Assembly: GCA_937922925.1 (NCBI GenBank) | Contig: CALAKU010000003.1 | Span: 25,969-89,968 of the forward strand | Length of the DNA stretch: 64,000 nucleotides | Direction of reading: 5' to 3' | From: an uncultured Arenicella sp. | GTDB taxonomy: Bacteria; Pseudomonadota; Gammaproteobacteria; Arenicellales; Arenicellaceae | In this document: positions 1-11,141 of the stretch, piece after piece | Layout: each line of letters opens with the position of its first letter | Position numbering within the stretch: the first letter of the stretch is position 1 | Notes under the pieces: model-generated | The model's input: only the letters and a program-made list of their open reading frames with translations | Told to the model about the DNA's origin: nothing | Database searches by the model: none | Made by a program: the position numbers and the translations under genes

Positions 1-67
1 TATCACTCGTGTAGGTATTGATCATCATCGTCGGAGGTCTGAGCCTTAGTCGACAATTCGATCAAGC
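1..67. other. left edge, downstream of yajC
   Basis: This is the sequence after the yajC stop in the minus direction. secD is the usual next gene, but nothing here identifies it. Two minus frames are closed. One stays open from an ATG whose first base is position 28 to the edge, but it has no clear ribosome binding site and too few codons to name. Confidence 0.3.
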
Positions 68-397
68 CTATACCGTGCCCTTTGGCATCATGGCTTGAAC
101 CGCAACTCTTTGGACCTTGATTTCAGTATCCTTAGCGATTTGCAGCGTCACAAAGTTTTCGTCAACCGAAGTTATTTTGCCTAGCACTCCGCCCATAGTG
201 ACCACCTCGTCGCCTTTAGCTAGCCCAGCAACCATGTTTTTATGTTCTTTTTGGCGTTTTTGTTGGGGGCGAATCAGCAAGAAATAGAAGATCACAAACA
301 GCGCAACCATGGGCAATAAGCTTAAAAAGCTGCCTTGGCCACCGCCACCAGTTTGAGCAACGGCATCCGAAATAAATAGGCCTAGTAATTCGTTCAT
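68..397 (-). CDS. yajC: preprotein translocase subunit YajC
   Basis: Small single-span inner-membrane accessory of the SecDF complex, which assists Sec-dependent export. The 109-residue product has a short periplasmic start, a GGGGQG stretch, one hydrophobic helix at about residues 25-43 ending in FLLIRPQQKRQKEHK, and a basic cytoplasmic tail with the GDEVVTMGGVLGKI signature. Length and motif order match the family. It lies just downstream of tgt, which is the usual tgt-yajC order; secD would be expected beyond the window edge. The ribosome binding site is weak. Confidence 0.95.
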   Translation of the reverse strand: MNELLGLFISDAVAQTGGGGQGSFLSLLPMVALFVIFYFLLIRPQQKRQKEHKNMVAGLAKGDEVVTMGGVLGKITSVDENFVTLQIAKDTEIKVQRVAVQAMMPKGTV

Positions 398-470
398 TTT
401 TAGTCTCGTCGAATTAAGTCAATTTGCTGGTCTTCGCGCAGTGCACACCAGCGGCTAAAAAGAGCGCGAA

Positions 471-2047
<1,577 letters not shown>

Positions 2048-2061
2048 CGCCGCACCCTAAT

Positions 2062-3159
2062 TTAGCCTTGTACCGTCGACAAAGAATCAACAATATCGCT
2101 GTGGTCTACGTCGGTCGAAACAACGCCTTTACCGATACCATCAATAAGAATGAAATTTAGTTTGCCATTGATGTTTTTTTTATCGTGCGACACAACCTCT
2201 AGAACTCGTTGAGGGTCAACCTTGCCTAACTCAGGCAAATCAAAGAGATTGAGCACACGCTGAGCTTGTTGGTACTGCGAATCGCTTAGCAGCCCTTTTT
2301 TATTAGAAATAAAATTAGCGCACTTCATGCCGTAAAGAACCGCTTCCCCGTGATACAAACCACCATAGTCTTGAATGGTCTCAAATGCGTGACCAATAGT
2401 ATGGCCATAATTCAAAAGCCGGCGCTCGCCATTTTCAAATTGGTCATTTGAGACAATTTGAGCTTTGATTCGACAGCTCTTGGCGATGATGTCACTTAAT
2501 AGAGCTTGATCACTTAAGCTAAGTAAATCGTCAAATCGCGCCTCAATCGTGTCAAAAATGGATTTGTCGCGAATGAAGCCGTACTTAATCGCCTCAGCTA
2601 ATGACGAAATCACATTGCGGCGTGGCAATGTAGCCAAAAAGCCGGGATCAACCAATACGGTTTGCGGCTGATAAATGGCACCAACAAGGTTTTTTCCGGC
2701 TGCTAAATTAACCGCTGTCTTACCGCCAATCGCTGAATCGATCATCGCCAACAAGGTAGTCGGAATTTGAATAAAGGGGATGCCGCGCATGTACGTCGCC
2801 GCCACAAACCCGCCAAGATCACCAACTACACCACCGCCTAGCGCCAGTAACACGCTAGAGCGGTCGCAGCCGATTTCAACCATTTGTGACCAAACTTGTT
2901 CGGCAAACCGAATGTTTTTGGCCGACTCGTCGCCGGGTACCACAATACATTCAATTCGATAGCCCGCCGCATTGAGCTCATCGATTACCGATTGATACTC
3001 AGCCAAAATAGCGGCTTGACTGAGCACAACCCATTGTTGGCCTTTATTCCAAGGTTTGAGCAATTCCGATAAGCGATGGCGTAAACCATCTTCGACGTGA
3101 ATTGAATATGAGTCGGCTCCCAGATCTAGATCAATGATCTGCGCTTGAATAGATGTCAT
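2062..3159 (-). CDS. aroB: 3-dehydroquinate synthase
   Basis: NAD- and metal-dependent cyclisation of DAHP to 3-dehydroquinate, step two of the shikimate pathway. The 365-residue length is normal. The glycine-rich GGGVVGDLGGFVAATYMRG binds NAD. Metal ligands are expected in LAEAIKYGF (Glu), NYGHTIGHAFE (His) and LYHGEAVLYGM (His), all present. It starts with ATG 37 bases after the aroE stop and is followed closely by aroQ, consistent with one aro operon. Confidence 0.97.
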   Translation of the reverse strand: MTSIQAQIIDLDLGADSYSIHVEDGLRHRLSELLKPWNKGQQWVVLSQAAILAEYQSVIDELNAAGYRIECIVVPGDESAKNIRFAEQVWSQMVEIGCDRSSVLLALGGGVVGDLGGFVAATYMRGIPFIQIPTTLLAMIDSAIGGKTAVNLAAGKNLVGAIYQPQTVLVDPGFLATLPRRNVISSLAEAIKYGFIRDKSIFDTIEARFDDLLSLSDQALLSDIIAKSCRIKAQIVSNDQFENGERRLLNYGHTIGHAFETIQDYGGLYHGEAVLYGMKCANFISNKKGLLSDSQYQQAQRVLNLFDLPELGKVDPQRVLEVVSHDKKNINGKLNFILIDGIGKGVVSTDVDHSDIVDSLSTVQG

Positions 3160-3196
3160 AAGAGAATAGCTGCGGCGAAGATTGCCAAGTGTGCTG

Positions 3197-4045
3197 CTAT
3201 TTTATCGTTTTCTCTAGGTCTCTGACCAGCGCATTCATATCGACATGCGCAACGATATTGCCGCCCATCCAGATTTCGACGGAATAAACCGCTTGCGCGA
3301 CCAGCATTTGGATGCCATTGACCGTATGCGCGCCTTGCTTGGCCGCTTTGGCCAAAAACTCACTCTTGAGTGGGTTGTAGATTAAATCGACGGCCGCCCG
3401 AGATGCCTCGAAAAACGCATCGCCCACCGGTGATTCCTGTGCATTGGGGCTCATGCCGACTGAGGTGGTATTGATAATACAATCGCAACCTTCGGCCGCC
3501 GCTGGATCACTTAAGTCATCAAAGATGGCCACGTTTGTTGCTTCATTAATGGCGAGAATAGTGTTCTTTAGTTGCTCTGCGCGTTCAACCGTACGATTGA
3601 CTATGTTCACGCTCTGCGCCTCGCCTTCAGCCAGCACTGCTCCGACAGCTTGGGCACTGCCACCAGCGCCAATCACAAGAAAGCGCTTGCCCTGAACATC
3701 AATATCGTTTTGACGCAGCGTATAGGCAAAGCCCATGACATCGGTATTGTAACCGGTGAGCTTGTTGGCTACCCGATTAACGCAGTTAACCGCGTTCATG
3801 ACTTTGGCTTTGTGGTCGACTTCATCCAGCAAATCGATAACATTGGCCTTGTGAGGAATGGTGACATTCACTCCGTCAAAGCCACCGACTCGAAAGCCGG
3901 AGAAGAAACTTTTTAGGCGCTCTTGGGGTAATTCGATTGAGCGATAAGATGCATCGTCTATTTCCAATTGACGATAGATTGCTTTGTGCAGGGCTGGGCT
4001 CAAACTATGGCCTAATGGCTCACCAAGTAACGCGAATCGTTTCAA
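3197..4045 (-). CDS. aroE: shikimate dehydrogenase (NADP)
   Basis: Reduces 3-dehydroshikimate to shikimate with NADPH. The 282-residue product shows the substrate loop GHSLSPALH, the catalytic Lys in VTIPHKANV, the Asp in GYNTDVMG, the Rossmann motif GAGGSAQAV, the NRT motif for the NADP phosphate, and a C-terminal GIQMLVAQA substrate segment. The start codon is TTG, chosen because MKRFALLGEPLGHSLSP aligns with the normal AroE beginning and an AAGG sequence lies six bases upstream. It follows aroG by about 70 bases. Confidence 0.96.
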   Translation of the reverse strand: MKRFALLGEPLGHSLSPALHKAIYRQLEIDDASYRSIELPQERLKSFFSGFRVGGFDGVNVTIPHKANVIDLLDEVDHKAKVMNAVNCVNRVANKLTGYNTDVMGFAYTLRQNDIDVQGKRFLVIGAGGSAQAVGAVLAEGEAQSVNIVNRTVERAEQLKNTILAINEATNVAIFDDLSDPAAAEGCDCIINTTSVGMSPNAQESPVGDAFFEASRAAVDLIYNPLKSEFLAKAAKQGAHTVNGIQMLVAQAVYSVEIWMGGNIVAHVDMNALVRDLEKTIK

Positions 4046-4114
4046 ACCCCACCTTTATTGGTCGTGTGACACAACCGTTGTTTGGTTAACAGCATAAAGC
4101 AAGGCAAACGCCAT

Positions 4115-5179
4115 CTAAGCGACACCCTTGCTTCGTCTTGATCGTACCGCATTTGCTAAATTTCGGCAAAGTTGCTTGGTGTCTGTCCAGTTGATGCAAC
4201 CGTCGGTGATGCTTTGACCGTAAACCAAAGGCTGATCCAACACCACTTTTTGGTTACCCTCAACCAAGTTAGATTCAATCATGATTCCAAAAATACGCGA
4301 TTCGCCGTCAGCGATTTGTCGACATACGTCTTCGCAAACTTCTTTTTGACGCGATGGCGTTTTAAAACTGTTGGCGTGACTAAAGTCGATCATGATATTC
4401 GGTTTTAAACCCGCCTCCCTCAGCATGGTGGCGGCCTCCTCGACATGCGGCGCCTCGTAATTTGGCTGCTTATTGCCACCACGTAAAATAATGTGGGTAT
4501 AGGCATTACCTGTGCTTTTAACGATGGCCGTGCGCCCTTCTTTGGTTACCGACAAAAAATGGTGAGAGTGGCTTGCCGCACCAATCGCATCGACGGCTAT
4601 CTTGAGGTTGCCATTGGTACCATTTTTAAATCCAACCGGGCACGACAACCCCGATGCCAATTCCCGATGACATTGGCTTTCGGTAGTACGCGCGCCAATG
4701 GCGCCCCAGGCAACACAATCGCCCGTGTATTGAGGCGTAATTAAGTCCAAATACTCGCAACCCGCAGGAACGCCTAACTCATTGATGGACAACAATAAGT
4801 TACGCGCAATCCCCAAGCCTTTATTAACACTATAGGTGTCGTTTAAATCAGGGTCGTTGATCAGCCCTTTCCAACCTACAGTAGTTCTAGGCTTCTCAAA
4901 GTAGACTCGCATAACAATGACTAAATCACTCGCAAGCTCTTGCTTTAACTCGCTCAACCCCTGTGCATATTCTAAGGCCGCCTCGGGGTCGTGAATGGAA
5001 CAGGGCCCAACCACAGCAACTAAACGATCATCATCGCCGGCTAGCACCGCTTCAATCTCTTGCCGCCCTTTATAGGTCGTGCTCGCGGCGGCCTCTCCTA
5101 ATGGGTATTGCTCATGAATTTGGGTTGGTGAAACCAGCTCTTTGGTTTCCGCAATACGGATGTCATCAGTTTGTTTCAT
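4115..5179 (-). CDS. aroG: 3-deoxy-7-phosphoheptulonate synthase, class I (first copy)
   Basis: Condenses phosphoenolpyruvate with erythrose 4-phosphate to DAHP, the first committed step to aromatic amino acids. The 354-residue protein has VVGPCSIHDP, MRVYFEKPRTTVGWKGLIND, GARTTESQCHRELASG, PVGFKNGTNG, ILRGG and MIDFSHANSFK, the class I motifs that hold metal and both substrates. It heads an aro run (aroG-aroE-aroB-aroQ). AAGAAG just before the ATG is a plausible ribosome binding site. Whether Phe, Tyr or Trp inhibits it cannot be read from sequence alone. A second copy lies at 13920-14993. Confidence 0.93.
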   Translation of the reverse strand: MKQTDDIRIAETKELVSPTQIHEQYPLGEAAASTTYKGRQEIEAVLAGDDDRLVAVVGPCSIHDPEAALEYAQGLSELKQELASDLVIVMRVYFEKPRTTVGWKGLINDPDLNDTYSVNKGLGIARNLLLSINELGVPAGCEYLDLITPQYTGDCVAWGAIGARTTESQCHRELASGLSCPVGFKNGTNGNLKIAVDAIGAASHSHHFLSVTKEGRTAIVKSTGNAYTHIILRGGNKQPNYEAPHVEEAATMLREAGLKPNIMIDFSHANSFKTPSRQKEVCEDVCRQIADGESRIFGIMIESNLVEGNQKVVLDQPLVYGQSITDGCINWTDTKQLCRNLANAVRSRRSKGVA

Positions 5180-5424
5180 ACTTCTTTTAGTTCGTTTTAG
5201 CCCAATTCAAAACCCATTATGTGAGCGCACAAGCAGGCCGAATCAACCGCACTGCGTACAACAAGGTTAAGCCGTGGTTTAAAATTGATTAATTTAGATT
5301 TATTATCAAGGTCTTGGGAGCGAAAGTTAATTTAGTACCCAAGGTTGATTTGCAACTATAACATGTCATCATTGCATTGGTTCAGCCGCCTCAACTATTT
5401 AGCCTAGAAAGTTTACCCAACTCC

Positions 5425-7506
5425 ATGAGCAAACACGATCAAATCCCTTTTTTACACACTGAACTGAGCCTGCTGGCATTTAATGAACGTGTGTTAAACA
5501 TGGCCTTGGATCCGAACACGCCGTTACTTGAACGGCTAAAGTTCTTGTGTATTTTTAGCTCGAACATGGATGAGTTTTTTGAAATCAGAGTCTCGGGCCT
5601 CAAAGCCCTTGCCAGCACCTCCTTCGCCAGCGAAGGCGTAGACGGCATGGCTCCTGCCATTGCCCTGGAAGAAATCTCAGAGCTTGCTCACCGATTAACG
5701 GATTTACAGTACGACACCTTAAATCAGCATGTGATGCCTGCTCTGGCCGATTTTGGCATACGCTTCTTAAACCGCGAGGACTGGAGCGTAGAGCAGCAAA
5801 AATGGTTGAAAACCTATTTCAAGCGCGAAGTGTTGCCAATTCTAACCCCCATTCGGCTGGACCCAGCGCATCCGTTCCCGCTCACAATCAACAAAGGCTT
5901 GTCGATTGTCGCCGACCTGCATGACCCGGAGCGTGACGAATCTCATAACATCGCTGTCGTGCCTGCGCCGCGCGCCCTGCCTCGCTTTATTCGCTTGCCC
6001 AGCGAATTGTGCGACTCTGAGTATGAGTACGTTTATTTATCCGCAATCATAGCGGCTAACATCAAACGCCTGTTTAGCAACGTTAAAGTACTGGGTTGTT
6101 ATCAGTTTCGCATTACTCGCAACAGCGATTTGTATGTTGACCTAGAAGAAGTCGAGGATTTGGCGCGCACCTTGGAAGGCGAACTGCCTTCGCGTCTTTA
6201 TGGCGAGGCGATTCGTCTGGAAGTAACCGAAAGCTGCCCGAATCGAATCGTTAAACTATTGCAGAATCGATTCAAAATCACTGATGATTATGTGTATCGA
6301 GTCAACGGCCCGGTCAACCTAAACCGCCTGATTGGCTTGCCCGACATGGTTAATCGCCCGCAGATTAAATACCCAAATTTCACGCCCTCCTCGCCTGACA
6401 TTCTCAGCTCGCAAAATAATATTTTCGAGACGATCAGCAATGCGGATGTGTTGTTACATCATCCGTTCCAGTCGTTTGCACCGGTGGTCGACTTGCTGCG
6501 ACAAGCGGCTCAAGACCCAAATGTATTGGCCATCAAACAAACTCTGTATCGCACCGGTTCAGACTCGGTATTAGTGGAGCACTTAGCTGAAGCCGCGCGG
6601 GCAGGCAAAGAAGTGACCGTCGTGATTGAGCTGATGGCGCGCTTCGATGAACAAAACAATTTGGCTACAGCGCAAACATTGCAAACCGCCGGCGCGCATG
6701 TGGTATACGGCATGGTGGGCAAAAAAACGCACGCAAAAATGTTGATGATTGTGCGGCGTGAAGGCAAAAAACTAAAACGCTATGTGCATTTAGGTACCGG
6801 CAATTATCATCAAGGTAACACGCGAATTTATACGGACTACGGCCTGCTGACATCACGCTCAGACATTACCAGTGATGTACATGAAATATTCTTACAACTC
6901 ACAACCCAAGGGCCGAACCCAGAGCTTAAGAAATTGCATCAATCGCCGTATGGGATCAGCGACATGTTTGTCGAGCGCGTCGAACGCGAAACCGAGCACG
7001 CCTTGACCGGCCGGCCTGCTAAGATAATTGCCAAGGTTAATGGACTATCTAGCCCCGCTATTATCAATGCGCTATACAAAGCCTCTCAGGCTGGCGTTGA
7101 GATTAAACTGATTGTTCGCGGTATCTGCTGTTTGCGTCCGGGGCTGGCGGGCATCTCTGAAAACATCGAGGTGCGCTCAATCGTGGGCCGGTTTCTCGAA
7201 CATGCCCGGGTTTTTTACTTCGCCAATGATGGCCAATCTGAGGTGTTTATTTCCAGTGCCGACCTCATGCCACGTAATCTCCGTAATCGCATCGAACAGT
7301 GCGTACCGATTGAAGACGAAAAACTCAAAGAGATTGTGCTTGAGCAACTCCAGTTTTACTTACAAGACAATACCAATGCTTGGCTGCAGCAAGCCGATGG
7401 CCAGTATGTTAAAGCCATTCACTCACCTACAGAGAACAGCGCGTTAGAGAACAGCGCGTTCAGCTCGCAGCTGACTTTATTGGATTATTACTCAGAGAAC
7501 TATTAG
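5425..7506 (+). CDS. ppk1: polyphosphate kinase 1
   Basis: Reversibly transfers the ATP gamma phosphate onto polyphosphate chains. I use the ATG at 5425 (693 residues, close to the 688 of E. coli Ppk); a TTG at 5377 keeps the frame open but adds atypical residues. The N-terminal domain begins FLHTELSLLAFNERVL. The autophosphorylated His is His436 in KKTHAKM, and the second conserved His lies in YVHLGTGNYH. The C-terminal PLD-like domains follow. It is divergent from aroG and convergent with an exopolyphosphatase, so synthesis and breakdown genes are paired. A 15-bp tandem duplication near the 3' end repeats the residues ENSA. Confidence 0.96.
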   Translation: MSKHDQIPFLHTELSLLAFNERVLNMALDPNTPLLERLKFLCIFSSNMDEFFEIRVSGLKALASTSFASEGVDGMAPAIALEEISELAHRLTDLQYDTLNQHVMPALADFGIRFLNREDWSVEQQKWLKTYFKREVLPILTPIRLDPAHPFPLTINKGLSIVADLHDPERDESHNIAVVPAPRALPRFIRLPSELCDSEYEYVYLSAIIAANIKRLFSNVKVLGCYQFRITRNSDLYVDLEEVEDLARTLEGELPSRLYGEAIRLEVTESCPNRIVKLLQNRFKITDDYVYRVNGPVNLNRLIGLPDMVNRPQIKYPNFTPSSPDILSSQNNIFETISNADVLLHHPFQSFAPVVDLLRQAAQDPNVLAIKQTLYRTGSDSVLVEHLAEAARAGKEVTVVIELMARFDEQNNLATAQTLQTAGAHVVYGMVGKKTHAKMLMIVRREGKKLKRYVHLGTGNYHQGNTRIYTDYGLLTSRSDITSDVHEIFLQLTTQGPNPELKKLHQSPYGISDMFVERVERETEHALTGRPAKIIAKVNGLSSPAIINALYKASQAGVEIKLIVRGICCLRPGLAGISENIEVRSIVGRFLEHARVFYFANDGQSEVFISSADLMPRNLRNRIEQCVPIEDEKLKEIVLEQLQFYLQDNTNAWLQQADGQYVKAIHSPTENSALENSAFSSQLTLLDYYSENY
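7432..7461 (+). repeat. 15-bp tandem duplication at the ppk1 3' end
   Basis: Two adjacent 15-base units (7432-7446 and 7447-7461) share 14 bases (gagaacagcgcgtt). They lie in frame near the ppk1 C-terminus and give NSALENSA. A second pair of 15-base units sharing cgattactag follows the stop codon at 7509-7538. Confidence 0.85.
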
Positions 7507-7696
7507 GGCGATTACTAGTGGCACGATTACTAGCGTATTTTAGGTAATAAAACGTTATAGGCGAGCCCCGCCAACCTATATCAGTGTTGCGCGCCAACAC
7601 ATCCGACATGCGGTGGGCAAGGATTGTTAGACAGCGAGTGAACGAGTAGTTTGGGTTTAGAATGTATAGCTCAAGGCTGAATTTGCCTAGAGAGAA

Positions 7697-9307
7697 TTAT
7701 GAGAACACCAAATTGATGCCTATGGCTTTTAGCCAGGCTCGTTCCTGATTCAAATCCGCATTTGTCAGTGGATGGGTTTCCAACCAGCCCTCGTCGAATG
7801 ACAGCGTAATTGAAGAGCCTTGCGCATGAGCCTTTACCGAGGTTGATAGTGACTGCTCACGCCCTCGATGCAATAACACCGCCAGCCTTAAAATCACCGC
7901 AATACGTTTGCCCGGCGTTACAAGATTTGATGGCAGGGATTCGAACTGATCTATCGGAAACTTACGTCGATGACCTCTAATAATCGCCGCCAACAACAAT
8001 TGGTCACGGCGCGCGAAACCCGCCATATCACCATTAGCAACGAGATACGCACCGTGTTTATTGTATCCATCGTGGCTGATTTGCAAGCCCACTTCATGCA
8101 GTAAAGCAGACCACTTAAGTTGATCAGCGTAGCTCTCGTGTTGGATATCCCAATCGCCACAGACTTGAGCATAGATGCCATAAGCGCTTTCCGCCACAGT
8201 CGTGCCATGATCCTTATCGATTGACCATTTTTGCAGCATTGCGGCCACCGTGACATCACGGATGTCCTCCGCTGATGAACGGCCAACCAAGTCGTATAAC
8301 ACCCCTTCTCGAAGAGCGATATCGGATACCGACATTTCTTTGATATCAAACAAATCAAACAACGCGAGTAAGATAGCCAAGCCCCCAGCGAACACCGGCA
8401 GTCGATCGCGAGTGAGGCCTGGAATAGTCAGTTTATCAATCTGCCTATCGTTAATGGCTTGCTCTAGTAAAGCCTCAAGGCCCTGTTTGTGGATCACGTC
8501 TTTTGAAAGACCACTTGCCAGTATCGCCGAGGCCATAGACTTCATTGTGCCAGAACATCCAATTACCTCGTTCCAACCTTGCAGTCGAAACTGGCTCAGC
8601 ACCGGTTGTATGGCCAACTCAGCCGCCAATATGGCCTTTTTAAAGCGTTTTCTACTGAGTTTCCCGTCTGCAAAAAATTGTTGCGATAAGACCACGCAGC
8701 CTATTTCAAGGCTTTCCCGGCACAATGCCTCCTCGCCTCGCCCGGCGATCACTTCAGTGCTGCCACCACCGATATCAATCACCAGTCGCGATTCATTACC
8801 TCGCGCAGACCACTTTGAGACGCCAAGATAAATCAGGCGAGCCTCTTCCCGGCCTGCGATGATCTCGATATTGTGACCTAGGGCTTTCTCTGCACGTTCC
8901 AAAAATAGATTTTTATTTTGTAAACGACGCAAGGCATTGGTGCCAACTGCACGAATGTTTTCGCTGGGCAAGCCTTTTACCAATTGCCCGAATTGACGAA
9001 GACAGCTCAATGCTCTTTTGGCGACCACTTCGTCTAAATTGTTGTCGTCGTCTAAGCCGCCCGCCAAGCGCACCGACTCACGCTGACGGTCCAACACAGT
9101 AAACTCTCCGTGTTGGTAGCGCGAGATCATCATGTGGAAAGAATTTGAACCTAGATCAACCGCGGCATAACAATCCGAACCAAAGGTTTGACTGACTTGG
9201 TCGCTATTCTGGCCGGGTTTTATGCTGTGCTCCTCGGGGGATAGGTAAGCAACACTGGAAGCTTGCGCCTTTTCTTTGGTTTTATTTTTTGCCGACGGCA
9301 TGCGCAA
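7697..9307 (-). CDS. ppx: exopolyphosphatase / guanosine pentaphosphate phosphohydrolase family
   Basis: Ppx/GppA-family enzyme that removes terminal phosphate from polyphosphate (Ppx) or from pppGpp (GppA). The 536-residue protein has about 45 variable residues, then the actin-like fold: YAAVDLGSNSFHMMI (phosphate 1), AVGTNALRRLQN, IIAGREEARLIYLGV with the catalytic Glu, VIDIGGGSTEVI (phosphate 2) and VIGCSGTMKSM. An HD-like helical domain follows at about residues 350-510 (ALLHEVGLQISHDGYNKHG). Pairing with ppk1 favours Ppx over GppA. The ATG at 9307 or the one two codons later could be the start. Confidence 0.92.
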   Translation of the reverse strand: MRMPSAKNKTKEKAQASSVAYLSPEEHSIKPGQNSDQVSQTFGSDCYAAVDLGSNSFHMMISRYQHGEFTVLDRQRESVRLAGGLDDDNNLDEVVAKRALSCLRQFGQLVKGLPSENIRAVGTNALRRLQNKNLFLERAEKALGHNIEIIAGREEARLIYLGVSKWSARGNESRLVIDIGGGSTEVIAGRGEEALCRESLEIGCVVLSQQFFADGKLSRKRFKKAILAAELAIQPVLSQFRLQGWNEVIGCSGTMKSMASAILASGLSKDVIHKQGLEALLEQAINDRQIDKLTIPGLTRDRLPVFAGGLAILLALFDLFDIKEMSVSDIALREGVLYDLVGRSSAEDIRDVTVAAMLQKWSIDKDHGTTVAESAYGIYAQVCGDWDIQHESYADQLKWSALLHEVGLQISHDGYNKHGAYLVANGDMAGFARRDQLLLAAIIRGHRRKFPIDQFESLPSNLVTPGKRIAVILRLAVLLHRGREQSLSTSVKAHAQGSSITLSFDEGWLETHPLTNADLNQERAWLKAIGINLVFS

Positions 9308-9770
9308 CCTAAACTTAATTTGGTTAGATGGATTTGCTCATTTAGTTGCGCTTATTGTATCGAAATTTCTCAATTAACGCATGATTGAATCCGAACCAAA
9401 AAAAGTAATTCTAGGGAATTGGCAAACCTAGCCAGAATAGACAGCCTTCCTTGACTATTTGTGAGCCAGGGCCAATCTTTAGTGACCCGCCAGTATTAAT
9501 CTCGTAATCTCCAGCAGCGATCTGATATCTAATCTTGAGCGGCAAGCTACCAATCTCCGATAGCTCGCTACATATAGGCCTTCAAACTGCAATTTATTGG
9601 TGAAAAAACTTGAGTTTAAGGGCAAGCTTCTCTAAAGTCCGCGTTGGAATTTAGTACAAAAAACACAACTGTTTTCACCTCAGGCTCTCGCGCTAACCTC
9701 ACTGCTCGCTTAGTTTGTCAGCCAGTTTGAACAACACAACGAAATTAGAAAACCCCATAAGGGTAACCGT
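9308..9770. other. 463-base spacer between ppx and cytochrome c4
   Basis: No convincing gene. On the minus strand an open frame of 56 codons without a start (9411-9581) ends in a stop; its translation (for example YEINTGGSLKIGPGSQIV near the end) looks protein-like but could be chance. The rest, including the presumed promoters of the divergent ppx and cytochrome genes, is AT-rich with no motif I trust. Confidence 0.5.
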
Positions 9771-10430
9771 ATGTTGAATCGTTTTATTACTCTTGTCATC
9801 GCAAGCCTCACCTACCTATTGGTGTTTAGTGCGAACGTGTCTATCGCCAATGCCGCCGACGCCGAGCGTGGTGAAAAGCTTTCGCAAACTTGTTTGGGTT
9901 GCCACGGCGCTCCGGGGCTGCGAAATCCAGGCCCGGTGTACTCCATCCCCATGGTTGGTGGTCAGCACGCCGAATACATTGTGACCGCACTAAAGGCCTA
10001 CAAATCACAAGAGCGCTCTCATAAGACAATGCAAGCTCAGGCGTCTAACCTGTCGGACCAAGACATGGCCGATATTGCCGCTTACTTTGCTTCGATCAAA
10101 GGCGAATCTCGTCCCGCTCACGTCAGCAGCGCTAAAAAAGCGCGCGGTAAAGAAAAAGCGGCTCAATGCGCAACCTGCCATGGCTCAATTGGCGACGGTG
10201 ATCAACCTGGATTCCCCAAACTGGCGGGCCAGTATCAAAGCTATCTAGCGCAGGCCCTCAAAGACTACCGCTCGGGCGAACGAGACAATGCCATCATGAA
10301 AGGCTTTGCTGCTGGCCTAAGCTTTAAAGACATTGATGATCTATCTGCCTATTTTGGTTCGCAAAAAGGTGGCCTATCTGGAACGAAAAGCCGGATAAAA
10401 GCGAGCTATTTCAGCAAAAGCGAAGATTAA
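9771..10430 (+). CDS. dihaem cytochrome c4
   Basis: Periplasmic electron carrier, typically feeding terminal oxidases. The 219-residue precursor has a Sec signal (hydrophobic core from about residue 7, probable cleavage after SIANA). Two homologous class I cytochrome domains follow, each with one haem site: CLGCH near residue 41 and CATCH near residue 137. Met ligands are probably in the HKTMQAQASNLSDQDMADIAAYF segment and its counterpart NAIMKGFAAGLSFKDIDDLSAYF. Length is typical. A ribosome binding site (taaggg) precedes the ATG and a strong terminator follows the gene. Confidence 0.93.
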   Translation: MLNRFITLVIASLTYLLVFSANVSIANAADAERGEKLSQTCLGCHGAPGLRNPGPVYSIPMVGGQHAEYIVTALKAYKSQERSHKTMQAQASNLSDQDMADIAAYFASIKGESRPAHVSSAKKARGKEKAAQCATCHGSIGDGDQPGFPKLAGQYQSYLAQALKDYRSGERDNAIMKGFAAGLSFKDIDDLSAYFGSQKGGLSGTKSRIKASYFSKSED

Positions 10431-10465
10431 ACCTCGACGAGGTTTTAGCAATCAGCAAATCTCGC

Positions 10466-10492
10466 AAAAGCCCGCGTTTGTGCGGGCTTTTT
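10466..10492 (+). terminator. rho-independent terminator after cytochrome c4
   Basis: Perfect ten-base arms (aaaagcccgc and gcgggctttt) around a six-base loop, running into a T tract, 35 bases after the cytochrome stop. Confidence 0.9.
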
Positions 10493-10600
10493 GTTGGCTG
10501 TTTGATAAACCTCATAGGCACAAATTAACAAATAGCAACATCAAACAATTGACTTGTAAGACCAGCTTCTTAAAATCAGTAAAAAGATAACGGAGGAAAT

Positions 10601-10996
10601 ATGAACCGACTAAAACACACCACTCTCGTTGCACTAATCGCCCTGACCTCGCCACAGTTCGCATTTGCCGACGATCATGCGGCAAGCGAAGATGCGGTCG
10701 AAGCCGCCGCCGCTTGCGCTCAGTCCAGCGCGCCTATCATTCCCGACGGTAATGTCGCAAGCAAAGACGAGTTGATTGCCGCACAAAAAGCCTACAAAGA
10801 CTTTGATGCCAATATTCAAAGCTTTCGTGAGTGCCTATTAAAAGAAAAAGAAATGCTCGAAGCTCAAGGTTTGACACCAGAAGAATTGGAACAAAAATTG
10901 GCCGCAAATTTGGCAGCCGATAATGCAGCGGTAGAAAAATTGGTTATGGTGGCTGAAGAATTTAATAAAGCGGTTCGCGCTTTTAAAGCCCGCTAA
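10601..10996 (+). CDS. small exported protein of unknown function
   Basis: 131 residues with a clear Sec signal (cleavage probably after FAFA), then an acidic alanine-rich mature part. It has two cysteines, one in AACAQSSAPIIPDG and one in FRECLLKEKE, that could pair. Most of the mature chain should be helical, with charged heptad-like stretches (MLEAQGLTPEELEQKLAANL). Similar short periplasmic proteins with a C-x-x-P-S-x-P-x-x-P-D/N-G start occur in other gammaproteobacteria, from memory, without known role. A near-perfect cggagg ribosome binding site precedes the ATG. It has its own terminator, so it is a single-gene unit. Confidence 0.8.
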   Translation: MNRLKHTTLVALIALTSPQFAFADDHAASEDAVEAAAACAQSSAPIIPDGNVASKDELIAAQKAYKDFDANIQSFRECLLKEKEMLEAQGLTPEELEQKLAANLAADNAAVEKLVMVAEEFNKAVRAFKAR

Positions 10997-11043
10997 CACT
11001 TATCGATACTGATAGATCGGTTTTAACTCTCAAATCGATTTGC

Positions 11044-11079
11044 AAAACGGTCACTTCGCCCACGAACTGGCCGTTTTTT
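11044..11079 (+). terminator. rho-independent terminator after the small exported protein
   Basis: Ten-base arms (aaaacggtca and tggccgtttt, one G-U pair) around a 14-base loop, followed by a T run. Confidence 0.8.
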
Positions 11080-11141
11080 ACGTGCGTGTCATCGCTCTAA
11101 TAAGGATGCGTAAGCGAGCACCGAATAACAAATTGCAGATA

